This document shows, piece after piece, positions 33,554-40,305 of a DNA stretch of 64,000 bases. The translations under genes were made by a program, and so were the position numbers. The notes beneath the pieces are model-generated. The model was given only the letters and a program-made list of their open reading frames with translations. It had not been told where the DNA came from and made no database searches. Location: the NCBI RefSeq assembly GCF_038443385.1, contig NZ_CP151726.1, positions 5,332,001 to 5,396,000 on the forward strand. Reading direction: 5' to 3'. This DNA comes from Stieleria varia (GTDB lineage Bacteria > Planctomycetota > Planctomycetia > Pirellulales > Pirellulaceae). Numbering within the stretch: the first letter of the stretch is position 1; every line of letters starts with the position of its first letter.

Positions 33554-33919
33554 CTAGTGCCAGTCGTACCCACACCACAAGCATTGTTTCGCAACCGGGG
33601 TACGAACGAGTCGTTGACATTGTGAGCAGCGGTTTTCGATGAGGTCATCCCGCCGCGTTTCCAATACACGATCCACGGCATTTGCAACTCGGTCCTCGTG
33701 TGGATCCTGAAACGCGGTTAGCACGTCTGCATCATCGACGTGCCCGTCGCGTTCCTCAAGGTATTCGTGAAGCTTGAGGATCTTTGGGTGGTCGGAATCG
33801 CCAACAATCGGCGCGCTGTATTCGGTAACACGCCGTTCCAGCGGTGTCATCAAGTGGGGAAAGTGCTGCAACACGTATGCACGCAACGCAACATCGTCAT
33901 CATAGGTGTCCGCGGTCAT
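33554..33919 (-). CDS. Cassette protein with C-terminal zinc ribbon (paralogue of 35567-35947)
   Basis: About 121 residues from the ATG at 33919, chosen because MTADTYDDDVALRAYVLQHF lines up with the start of the paralogue. Helical N-part, then a C-terminal ribbon CSQCQRLVRTPVAKQCLWCG ending YDWH. The pattern CxxC-x(4)-RTP-x-A-x(2)-CxxCG-x-xWH is shared with 35567-35947. Four cysteines could bind zinc. Role unknown. Confidence 0.7.
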   Translation of the reverse strand: MTADTYDDDVALRAYVLQHFPHLMTPLERRVTEYSAPIVGDSDHPKILKLHEYLEERDGHVDDADVLTAFQDPHEDRVANAVDRVLETRRDDLIENRCSQCQRLVRTPVAKQCLWCGYDWH

Positions 33920-33978
33920 TGCGACGCCACAGAAGGTTGTTGGATGTAGCGACATGATGTGGGTTCACACCTTGTCGG

Positions 33979-34069
33979 CGAACGACCGGCATCACCGGGC
34001 GGGGAGAGTAAAGTTGTCCATTTCAAATTCGGCCGCAAGCCCCGCTCCGTGTGAATGCCATGGTTATGC
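33979..34069 (-). repeat. attC site
   Basis: Left core CGAACG, right core GGTTATGC, arms GGCATCACCGGGCGGGG / CCCCGCTCCGTGTGAATGCC. Nearly the same as the site at 38120. The stop of 34064-34477 is in the right core. Confidence 0.9.
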
Positions 34070-34477
34070 ACCGTTGTACTGCTTCAGGAACCATCTCTCA
34101 AGGAAGATGAATCCGTCAACAGTCATCAACGGATATTCGGCGGTATCTCTTTTCGTGGCATGTCGCACCAACTCGTCGCAGCGCCAGAGTTCGTTGGCGA
34201 CAATGCGAAAAGTGAGATTGCCATCGTCAGAAGATGTTTCTCCAGCGGAAACTACATTCCAGCCTCTTTTCGCGAATCCAGTACATGCAGTCCATCGCGG
34301 GCGATGGATGCCAGTTGTAGGAGCAAGCTGTTCGTACGATGGTGCAAATCCGCGAAACTCCAATTGCATGACGTCACGAAAATGCTTGGAGACGTGAACG
34401 ACTCGGACATAGGCAAAAGTATCGTCGACGGGAATCTGAATCACATCACCGTGTACTGCTTTTGAGCGTCGAATCAT
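34064..34477 (-). CDS. Imm26-like cassette protein
   Basis: 137 residues. GDVIQIPVDDTFAYVRVVHV near the start matches the 'GDIfaIPL.dg.ygf.rVl' opening of immunity protein 26 and related families in polymorphic toxin systems. The C-terminal half has RIVANELWRCDELVRHATKR. Cytoplasmic. It lies three cassettes away from a SUKH protein with no toxin gene between. The stop is supplied by the attC. Confidence 0.62.
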   Translation of the reverse strand: MIRRSKAVHGDVIQIPVDDTFAYVRVVHVSKHFRDVMQLEFRGFAPSYEQLAPTTGIHRPRWTACTGFAKRGWNVVSAGETSSDDGNLTFRIVANELWRCDELVRHATKRDTAEYPLMTVDGFIFLERWFLKQYNGA

Positions 34478-34502
34478 GAACAGTACCTGAGAGCCGATGG
34501 TG

Positions 34503-34593
34503 CATAACGGCAGGGATCAGCGGGCGGCGGGAATTGACATTGATCTCACGTAAAACCGTACTACCGCCGCTCCGTTGCATCCCATGGTTACGT
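34503..34593 (-). repeat. attC site
   Basis: Left core CATAACG, right core GGTTACGTC, arms GGGATCAGCGGGCGGCGGG / CCGCCGCTCCGTTGCATCCC. It ends the 34593-35039 cassette. Confidence 0.9.
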
Positions 34594-35039
34594 CATTTCT
34601 TGAGGGCAACTCGGGCGACGAAATCGTTGAAGTCTGCGTATTCGGACGGAGTCAATTCGTAGTCTGATTCGTGATCCGCCCAGTATATCGCATCGCTGCA
34701 TTTACCGCTGTCGAGTCCAAAGCACAGATAATCACCACACCCGTTGTCGGAGAACGGCAGAGCGATTTCCGCGACAGATCCGAGATACTCGGTTTCACTC
34801 CATAGGCTCCAGCCACTTTCCGGATCGCACGAGTATACGTGGGAGTACAAAAAGTCACCGGCACCGTATGTTGTGAGAAATCGTCGATATTGCTGTGGCA
34901 GTTGAATCTTGAATCGCTGTTCGATCAACGAAATGCGATCCGGAGTCAGCGGGTCATCCCTGTGCACGTGTGAGCCGTCGAACAGTTTCGATTTCGAGCG
35001 AATCTCGCTGATCATTGCATCGATGCTTGCATCATCCAT
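34593..35039 (-). CDS. Cassette protein, SMI1/KNR4 (SUKH) family
   Basis: 148 residues, ATG 35039. DRISLIEQRFKIQLPQQYRR followed by FLTTYGAGDFLYSHVYSC is the hallmark SUKH beginning ('lP.dy..fl...nGg'). Then SVAEIALPFSDNGCGDYLCF and DAIYWADHESDYELTPSEYA complete the fold. SUKH proteins commonly neutralise toxins of contact-dependent or secreted systems; here the gene is alone in its cassette. Confidence 0.85.
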   Translation of the reverse strand: MDDASIDAMISEIRSKSKLFDGSHVHRDDPLTPDRISLIEQRFKIQLPQQYRRFLTTYGAGDFLYSHVYSCDPESGWSLWSETEYLGSVAEIALPFSDNGCGDYLCFGLDSGKCSDAIYWADHESDYELTPSEYADFNDFVARVALKK

Positions 35040-35060
35040 GTGCGTTCAAATTCATTGACG

Positions 35061-35146
35061 CAACGACGGCGTTGACCGAGCGACGCCATTGTGGTTTCCA
35101 TGTTCATCCGCCCGATGCGTCGCTTCGGTCCAACGCATGGTTCTGT
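35061..35146 (-). repeat. attC site of repeat cassette X, copy 3
   Basis: CAACGACGGCGTTGACCGAG on the left, GGTTCTGTCG on the right. Confidence 0.9.
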
Positions 35147-35481
35147 CGTCTTCCGAGGCGGCACCGTACCGCCGGGATGCGACCATTGGATTGTATCGCA
35201 TGCTCGGGCCACACTGCAATTCGAGCCCTGGATTCCGCTCCTGATTTTGCCCCGCCGACGATGTGGTCGAAGTCGAATGCTGAGGCCGGACCGTCACACG
35301 TGTTCCAATGGCAACAGATGATGATACGAGTCCTGGATCGCCAGCACACGATCTCATGCACAACAGTTCGGCGAGAGGACGCATTGCCGAAGTCAACAAC
35401 ATGCTGTCGGCCCCAAGATCTGCCAACTCATTCGACTGGTCGATCACTACATCGATACGCGACGATCGAGCACTGTAACGA
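35147..35481 (-). repeat. Repeat cassette X, copy 3 (second subtype)
   Basis: Same unit as at 25409, but the middle reads LAELLCMRSCAGDPGLVSSS in place of LAELLRVKWSVVDRMLEPL. This variant is shared only with copy 6 at 43239, so a stretch of about 50 bp has been exchanged between the two subtypes. Confidence 0.78.
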
Positions 35482-35572
35482 CAGAACGGTACGCGTAACC
35501 GGGAACGCGCGAAAAAGTCTCTAACGGCCAAAACGCTCAGCTCGCGTTCTCCGGTTCACGCGATGGTTACCC
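35482..35572 (-). repeat. attC site
   Basis: Left core CAGAACG, right core GGTTACCC, arms GCGTAACCGGGAACGCGCG / CGCGTTCTCCGGTTCACGCG. Supplies the stop of 35567-35947. Confidence 0.91.
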
Positions 35573-35947
35573 GCTGTTTTGATCGTGCCACGAGTGACCG
35601 CACGACACACACATCCTAGCAGTTGGCGTCCGACATAGGGCAGAGCATTCAGCGCAGTAGTTCAGGAAGATATCGTCCGCGTGGTCTCGAAGCAAACGTT
35701 CACGAATTGCAAGCCGGGTCGGAATACGTCCGGCAGCTACTAGGTCCTGTGCTTCGGACGTAAGTTCCAGCCCACGAAAATCCGAAAGCTTCCGTTGAAT
35801 TACTGGGTTTTGTGCATGCTCCGCTTTGAGTCGCATGTTTAGTACGCGTAACGCCAAGTCCTCTGGCTCGGTGCAGTATCGACCGTAGTGGTCCAGGACG
35901 TACCGCGTCAGTTCGTCGTCTAGCGATGAGTCAGATTCAAACATCAC
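35567..35947 (-). CDS. Cassette protein with C-terminal zinc ribbon (paralogue of 33554-33919)
   Basis: 126 residues, ATG 35947. DELTRYVLDHYGRYCTEPED opens a helical N-part; the C-terminus is CAECSALCRTPTARMCVSCG then HSWH, the same zinc-ribbon signature as 33554-33919. The two genes sit in different cassettes with different attC sites, so the family has spread as separate cassettes. The TAA is in the attC core. Confidence 0.72.
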   Translation of the reverse strand: MMFESDSSLDDELTRYVLDHYGRYCTEPEDLALRVLNMRLKAEHAQNPVIQRKLSDFRGLELTSEAQDLVAAGRIPTRLAIRERLLRDHADDIFLNYCAECSALCRTPTARMCVSCGHSWHDQNSG

Positions 35948-35952
35948 TCTGT

Positions 35953-36046
35953 CGGGTAACGTTACGCATCAGCGGGGACGGGCGAGAGACTTGCAAGCAT
36001 ACCAAAACGCTCACCACCCGTCCTCCGTTGCATGCGATGGTTACCC
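35953..36046 (-). repeat. attC site
   Basis: Left core GGGTAACG, right core GGTTACCC, arms CGCATCAGCGGGGACGGGCG / CCCGTCCTCCGTTGCATGCG. Supplies the stop of 36041-36394. Confidence 0.91.
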
Positions 36047-36394
36047 GCCGTTTTGCGATTGGCACTCCGGCGGAATCATATCCTGTGGCAAGCGACGCCC
36101 AAACACGAGCTCGTGCGCCTCGTTGTAGGGGTCGTCAGACTGTAGCGGCGATAATTTCCCATTGTGATCGACGAAAACACATTCACAAATCGTGCATTTC
36201 CAGATGCAGTAGCCACCTGCGACCTGCAGTCGACGCGGTCCCCTTGAAGTTTTGCACCCGCCGATGATCTCAAGTCCCCGTTTGCGGCATGCTGGACAAC
36301 GCCGCGGGAATAGTTTCATGAACACCACGAGTACGACTACGTAGCCAAAGATGACCACGATGCACCATCCGAGAAGAGTCAGTATTCCAGTCAT
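36041..36394 (-). CDS. Membrane-anchored zinc-ribbon cassette protein
   Basis: 117 residues. One N-terminal hydrophobic helix (LTLLGWCIVVIFGYVVVLVVF) is followed by CPACRKRGLEIIGGCK and, further on, WKCTICECVFVDHNG: two cysteine pairs that could form a ribbon. The orientation and partner are unknown. Stop codon in the attC core. Confidence 0.7.
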   Translation of the reverse strand: MTGILTLLGWCIVVIFGYVVVLVVFMKLFPRRCPACRKRGLEIIGGCKTSRGPRRLQVAGGYCIWKCTICECVFVDHNGKLSPLQSDDPYNEAHELVFGRRLPQDMIPPECQSQNGG

Positions 36395-36442
36395 CCCGTT
36401 GGTGCACGAAACATTAGCGCAAAGTGTGAATGAATTTCAGTC

Positions 36443-36533
36443 GGGTAACGTCTAAAATCACCCGGTCGCGACGAGCGATTCTCCATTGTCAAAACGCCCG
36501 ACTTCGCGACTCGGGTGCATTTTTTTGTTATCC
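36443..36533 (-). repeat. attC site
   Basis: Left core GGGTAACG, right core TGTTATCC, arms AAAATCACCCGGTCGCGA / TTCGCGACTCGGGTGCATTTT. Supplies the stop of 36528-37088. Confidence 0.9.
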
Positions 36534-37088
36534 ATCTTTTTGCAGCTGGAGCTGGCCATCCTGTAGGGCCAACAAAAACGTCAATTGTTCATGCGGTTCA
36601 ATGGTGAATTGTAACGTATTCGATTCGCGTCTATCGGCGGAAAGATGGTCGTAGTCGCGAACGACAATTACATGATCGCCCGGTTCAAGTTCAAGGTACA
36701 CGCAGTGCTTTGGGGCCGTATCTCGATCACGCGGGGCAGTCGCGCGAATATACCTATCGACATAGATTTTGAAGTCTCGCAACGGAGTATCGTTGTGCGA
36801 GGAAGGCCGGACAATAAGCGAAGCGGTTTCGCGTTCTTTCCGTTGTGATTCAAGCCGGTCCCATAAGTCGTCATTTCCAAAGTTGAACATTTGAGCGACG
36901 CAGCCGGATTCACAGTATCGGCCGGGGTGCATCGGTGCATGAGTGTCGATTCCGTTTTGCGGAGGTAGAGTTGTGGCGGCTTTGATTTTATTTGGAACGT
37001 CAGCGATGCTGATGTCGTCTGGCAACCAGTAGATCAGTGCAGCGCCACAACTAGGGCAGACTTCGTCATCAGCGACAATGCGTTTCAT
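36528..37088 (-). CDS. Cytoplasmic cassette protein with zinc ribbon
   Basis: 186 residues from the ATG at 37088 (MKRIVADDEVCPSCGAALIY). Two cysteine pairs (CPSC near residue 11, CESGC near residue 60) are followed by a beta domain: DFKIYVDRYIRATAPRDRDT, YLELEPGDHVIVVRDYDHLS, LQFTIEPHEQLTFLLALQDG. The gene could be read further upstream through an attC into repeat X, which I rejected. Family unknown. Confidence 0.7.
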   Translation of the reverse strand: MKRIVADDEVCPSCGAALIYWLPDDISIADVPNKIKAATTLPPQNGIDTHAPMHPGRYCESGCVAQMFNFGNDDLWDRLESQRKERETASLIVRPSSHNDTPLRDFKIYVDRYIRATAPRDRDTAPKHCVYLELEPGDHVIVVRDYDHLSADRRESNTLQFTIEPHEQLTFLLALQDGQLQLQKDG

Positions 37089-37097
37089 TCTTGATGG

Positions 37098-37184
37098 ATA
37101 ACGGCGGCGTTGACCGAGCGACGCCATTGTGGTGTCCATGTTCATCCGGCCGATGCGTCGCTTCGGTCCAACGCATGGTTCTGT
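37098..37184 (-). repeat. attC site of repeat cassette X, copy 4
   Basis: GATAACGGCGGCGTTGACCG on the left, GGTTCTGTCG on the right; one base differs in the loop (GGTGTCC). Confidence 0.9.
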
Positions 37185-37514
37185 CGTCTTCTTTAGCGGC
37201 ACTCTACCGCTGGGATGCGACCATTGGATTGTATCGCATGCTCGGACCGCACTGCAATTCGAGTCCTGGTTTCGTTTCTGAATATGTCCCGCCGACGATG
37301 TGGCCGAAGTCGAATGCTGAGGCCGGACCGTCACACGTGTTCCAATGGCAACAAGTGGTTCGAGCATCCGGTCGACCACACTCCATTTCACTCGCAACAG
37401 TTCGGCGAGAGGACGCATTGCCGAAGCCAACAACATGCTGTCGGCCCCAATATCTGCCAACTCATTCGACTGGTAGATCACTACATCGACACGCGACGCT
37501 CGAGCACCGTAACG
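37185..37514 (-). repeat. Repeat cassette X, copy 4
   Basis: Minus-strand peptide IYQSNELADIGADSMLLASA, RPLAELLRVKWSVVDRMLEP, LVAIGTRVTVRPQHSTSATS. Against copy 1, several substitutions are synonymous in this frame (CAG/CAA, CGA/CGC, GTG/GTC, GGA/GGC). Confidence 0.78.
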
Positions 37515-37604
37515 ACAGAACGGCACGCATCACGGGGCCGGCGGTGATGACTCTCCACTTGAAACCGGCCCGACCGCCGGCTCCCGTGCATGCGATGGTT
37601 CGCA
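37515..37604 (-). repeat. attC site
   Basis: Left core CAGAACG, right core GGTTCGCAGG, arms GCATCACGGGGCCGGCGG / CCGCCGGCTCCCGTGCATGC. The core matches CCTGCGAAC opening its cassette at 38117. Confidence 0.9.
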
Positions 37605-38108
37605 GGCTTTCTTCCATTGCTGATTGACGTTGGATCGAGCCCAATGAACTCTCTCATCATGATCCACAAGTAGCGATTCACCTGATTCGAACACGAAGAT
37701 TGTATCACGTGATTGACCGAAACAGGCAATCTCACTGATCCGTTGCGGAACTGCTTGCGATGCGCATATGAATGGTGGGCATTGCTCTGTTGACCAACCT
37801 TCATTGCCTATCGCGTCCAGTATCACGACAGCCCGACCCGACGGAGTAAATTCGGCGTGTGATAGCAATCGCGAGTAAACCTCGTCTTCTTCCCCATCGA
37901 GTCCGCCCTTCTGGGCGAGCCCAAGGTCAGGGTCGGTTGGATTCCTGAATGGACAGCACGAGTAGTCGGCTTCATAGTTGGCAGTCATCATTGCACCCAG
38001 GAACGCATCCCAGTCCAGTCCGACCTCAGATATGAATGACGTTGATTCGGGGAAGAACTTCTTCACGAGGCGAGCGGCTTCCACGAATGCGGGATCGTTT
38101 CCTTTCAT
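37530..38108 (-). CDS. Cytoplasmic cassette protein, immunity-like
   Basis: 192 residues, ATG 38108. FVEAARLVKKFFPESTSFIS, DWDAFLGAMMTANYEADYSC and a later VVILDAIGNEGWS and DTIFVFESGESLLVDHDERV give an alpha/beta layout like small immunity-type proteins. The GTTC-type attC gives no stop, so about 25 C-terminal residues (EPSHAREPAVGPVSS...) are attC-encoded. No family recognised. Confidence 0.66.
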   Translation of the reverse strand: MKGNDPAFVEAARLVKKFFPESTSFISEVGLDWDAFLGAMMTANYEADYSCCPFRNPTDPDLGLAQKGGLDGEEDEVYSRLLSHAEFTPSGRAVVILDAIGNEGWSTEQCPPFICASQAVPQRISEIACFGQSRDTIFVFESGESLLVDHDERVHWARSNVNQQWKKACEPSHAREPAVGPVSSGESSPPAP

Positions 38109-38119
38109 GTGTCTGCCTG

Positions 38120-38210
38120 CGAACGTCCGGCGTCACCGGGCGGGGAGAGTAAAGTTGTCCATTTCAAATCCGGCCGCAAGCCCCGCTCCGTGTGCACGCC
38201 ATGGTTACCC
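38120..38210 (-). repeat. attC site
   Basis: Left core CGAACG, right core GGTTACCC, arms GGCGTCACCGGGCGGGG / CCCCGCTCCGTGTGCACGCC. Supplies the stop of 38205-38675. Confidence 0.91.
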
Positions 38211-38675
38211 GCCGTCTTCGGGAGCATCAAAATCATGGGGTGACGCCGTGATCGTTAATCCATGCATGTCGTTTTGGTACAAAACCAACTCGGATTGGTT
38301 GTACAGCTTGTAGTTCGTTTCCGAATGGACTGTTTTTTTGGTTGACTGATCGAAAATTGAAACCCTGACGGCAATCAAGTCGCCGGCAATCGTGCTCTCG
38401 GGCGCGAACGAATTCTTCAGGCTTACAGATCCGACATACGCGACGGACACCGATGGCGAAAGATTGCTATCGCTCGTCGACGAATACGATTCAGTGAACT
38501 TCGTGAATGGGCTATCCGGAGCGAGAGCTAGGCGATGTGTCGATTTAGTCCAGGAAGTTTTGATTGTTACACCAACCAACTCGGGTGCGGCACGTTTGGA
38601 CGAGGAATGTGCTGCCGGGCTGTCGCATCCCGTAAGAAGCATAGATGCGATCAACAACAAGGTGCACGTCTTCAT
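38205..38675 (-). CDS. Cassette lipoprotein of unknown function
   Basis: 156 residues from the ATG at 38675: MKTCTLLLIASMLLTGCDSP, a clear lipobox. The mature part is Ser-rich near the start, then beta-like (VSVAYVGSVSLKNSFAPEST, DLIAVRVSIFDQSTKKTVHS, YKLYNQSELVLYQNDMHGLT). It ends DAPEDGG with the TAA in the attC core. Probably faces the periplasm. Confidence 0.74.
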   Translation of the reverse strand: MKTCTLLLIASMLLTGCDSPAAHSSSKRAAPELVGVTIKTSWTKSTHRLALAPDSPFTKFTESYSSTSDSNLSPSVSVAYVGSVSLKNSFAPESTIAGDLIAVRVSIFDQSTKKTVHSETNYKLYNQSELVLYQNDMHGLTITASPHDFDAPEDGG

Positions 38676-38685
38676 GAAATCAGTC

Positions 38686-38774
38686 GGGTAACGGCGGCGT
38701 TGACCGAGCGACGCCATTGTGGTTTCCATGTTCATCCGCCCGATGCGTCGCTTCGGTCCAACGCATGGTTCTGT
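38686..38774 (-). repeat. attC site of repeat cassette X, copy 5
   Basis: GGGTAACGGCGGCGTTGACC on the left, GGTTCTGTCG on the right. Confidence 0.9.
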
Positions 38775-39105
38775 CGTCTTCCGAGGCGGCACCGTACCGC
38801 TGGGATGCGACCATTGGATTGTATCGCATGCTCGGACCGCACTGCAATTCGAGCCCTGGTTTCGCTCCTGATTTTGTCCCACCGACGATGTGGCCGAAGT
38901 CGAATGCTGAGGCCGGACCGTCACACGTGTTCCAATGGCAACAGATGACTCGAACATCCGGTCGACCGCACTCCATTTCACGCGCAACAGTTCGGCGAGA
39001 GGACGCATTGCCGAAGCCAACAACATGCTGTCGGCCACAAGATCTGCCAACTCATTCGAGTGGTCGATCGCTACATCGACACGCGACAATCGAGCACTGT
39101 AACGA
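38775..39105 (-). repeat. Repeat cassette X, copy 5
   Basis: Minus-strand peptide IDHSNELADLVADSMLLASA, LAELLRVKWSAVDRMFESSV, AIGTRVTVRPQHSTSATSSV. Closest to copies 2 and 4. Confidence 0.78.
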
Positions 39106-39197
39106 CAGAACGGTAGTGATCAGCGGGGACGGGCAAGCGAAATGCAAGCAGGCGAGGAAACGGGCCACCCGTCCTCCGTTGCATCACATGGTTACCC
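39106..39197 (-). repeat. attC site
   Basis: Left core CAGAACG, right core GGTTACCCC, arms GTGATCAGCGGGGACGGG / CCCGTCCTCCGTTGCATCAC. It ends the 39225-39833 cassette. Confidence 0.9.
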
Positions 39198-39224
39198 CAA
39201 ATTTTCTTACGTAAAGGCCATTCG

Positions 39225-39833
39225 TTAGCGTGACATTTTAGCAGCAACATCTGCGGGCAGAGCGATCACGACAGATTTGGCTCGTAGTTCTTCGATTTCG
39301 GAATCTGTAAGATCACGCCCCATCTCCTCGGCCCGGAATCGCTGAACGTCCGCGAAGTCGGGTATGAAAACCAGTTCGAATTCGTTTGGATTTGGTAGTA
39401 CAGAGAGTTCACCATACGGACCAATCTGCGATTCGTAGAGTTCGCCGGAGCTATGAGGTTTACTATCGACCGACGATTGTTTTGATTCAGGTGCTGTTGA
39501 AGCAACACGAGCGAAGCCGGCGACAGTGAGACGCTCACAGATGCCGTTGGCAGATGCCGAGCCGGTTTCTGCTACAAGCCGCTCGTCGCGGATCGTAAGT
39601 TTAAGTTTGTCCTCAACGTCCATCGTAATCTCGACGAGGTCAAGATCGTCGCCACCCAATTCAGCAAACGTCGCATTGGGGTCAATGCTATCGGCGGTCC
39701 GGCCAAAGTGCGACGCAATGACGGATTTGATTTCGTCGAGCATCGGCGGATCGTTCGCGGTTTGCGAGCGTTGCGAATGCGGCGAACAACCGACCGATAA
39801 AGCGAAGGCGAGCATAACGACGGGTTTGAACAT
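39225..39833 (-). CDS. Lipoprotein with acyl-carrier-protein-like domain lacking the serine
   Basis: 202 residues from the ATG at 39833: MFKPVVMLAFALSVGCSPHS, a lipoprotein signal. Residues about 32-90 resemble an acyl carrier protein: MLDEIKSVIASHFGRTADSI, NATFAELGGDDLDLVEITMD, VEDKLKLTIRDERL. The phosphopantetheine site DSL is DDL here, so the attachment serine is replaced by aspartate. The C-terminal domain (ELVFIPDFADVQRFRAEEMG) is unrelated. An exported, non-carrying ACP-like fold would be unusual; a protein-interaction role is a guess. Confidence 0.72.
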   Translation of the reverse strand: MFKPVVMLAFALSVGCSPHSQRSQTANDPPMLDEIKSVIASHFGRTADSIDPNATFAELGGDDLDLVEITMDVEDKLKLTIRDERLVAETGSASANGICERLTVAGFARVASTAPESKQSSVDSKPHSSGELYESQIGPYGELSVLPNPNEFELVFIPDFADVQRFRAEEMGRDLTDSEIEELRAKSVVIALPADVAAKMSR

Positions 39834-39843
39834 GCGATGAGTG

Positions 39844-39936
39844 GGGTAACGCTTGCCGTCAGCGGGCGGCGACGAAAGATTTACCATTCGTGCAACGGCA
39901 ACTTCGCCGCTCCGTTGCACGGCATTGTTATGCGGC
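39844..39936 (-). repeat. attC site
   Basis: Left core GGGTAACG, right core TGTTATGCGG, arms TTGCCGTCAGCGGGCGGCGA / TTCGCCGCTCCGTTGCACGGC. The core matches CCGCATAACG opening its cassette at 40213. Confidence 0.89.
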
Positions 39937-39952
39937 GTTTGGGATTGAATCA

Positions 39953-40207
39953 ATGAAGATCACGTCATTTACAGATACATGGTATCCAGAGTGCATGAAC
40001 CAAGTGCGTTCATCTTTTAGCGATGATGTGTCGCTAGATGCGGCGGCAATCGCAGATGCGATCATGGTTGCGGGAGCGTTTATTGCACAGTCGATTGACA
40101 ACAGCATCGGACACACGGCAGAGGGTGGGAATGGTAGCACGTTGCTTGATGCGATCAACAATCTTGGGAGAGAGCTAAACGACATCGCTGACAAGTTTGT
40201 CGAGTGA
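39953..40207 (+). CDS. Inverted cassette gene, small helical protein
   Basis: 84 residues: MKITSFTDTWYPECMNQVRS, LDAAAIADAIMVAGAFIAQS, GSTLLDAINNLGRELNDIAD. This is the only cassette whose best gene reads towards attI. The ATG lies 17 bases beyond the attC core of its own cassette and the stop just before the next site. The minus strand is open too but gives a low-complexity Ser/Ala peptide. Family unknown. Confidence 0.65.
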   Translation: MKITSFTDTWYPECMNQVRSSFSDDVSLDAAAIADAIMVAGAFIAQSIDNSIGHTAEGGNGSTLLDAINNLGRELNDIADKFVE

Positions 40208-40214
40208 TTCGTCC

Positions 40215-40299
40215 GCATAACGTCTGGGGTCACGGGGCGGGGAGTTGACTGACCATTTTGTACACGCGTATTCCCGCTCCCGTGCATCCCTTGGTTCGT
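40215..40299 (-). repeat. attC site
   Basis: Left core CATAACG, right core GGTTCGTCC, arms GGGGTCACGGGGCGGGGAG / TTCCCGCTCCCGTGCATCCC. It ends the 40306-40752 cassette, which opens with the matching GGACGAAC at 40765. Confidence 0.88.
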
Positions 40300-40305
40300 C
40301 CGTAT

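Noticed and set aside
36528-37526. A 332-residue minus-strand protein continuing upstream of 37088
   Set aside because: The extra N-terminal part translates an attC and repeat cassette X; the ATG at 37088 starts a cleaner protein within its cassette. The same applies to extended readings at 38205-39089, 42698-43606, 30036-30953 and 14239-14943.
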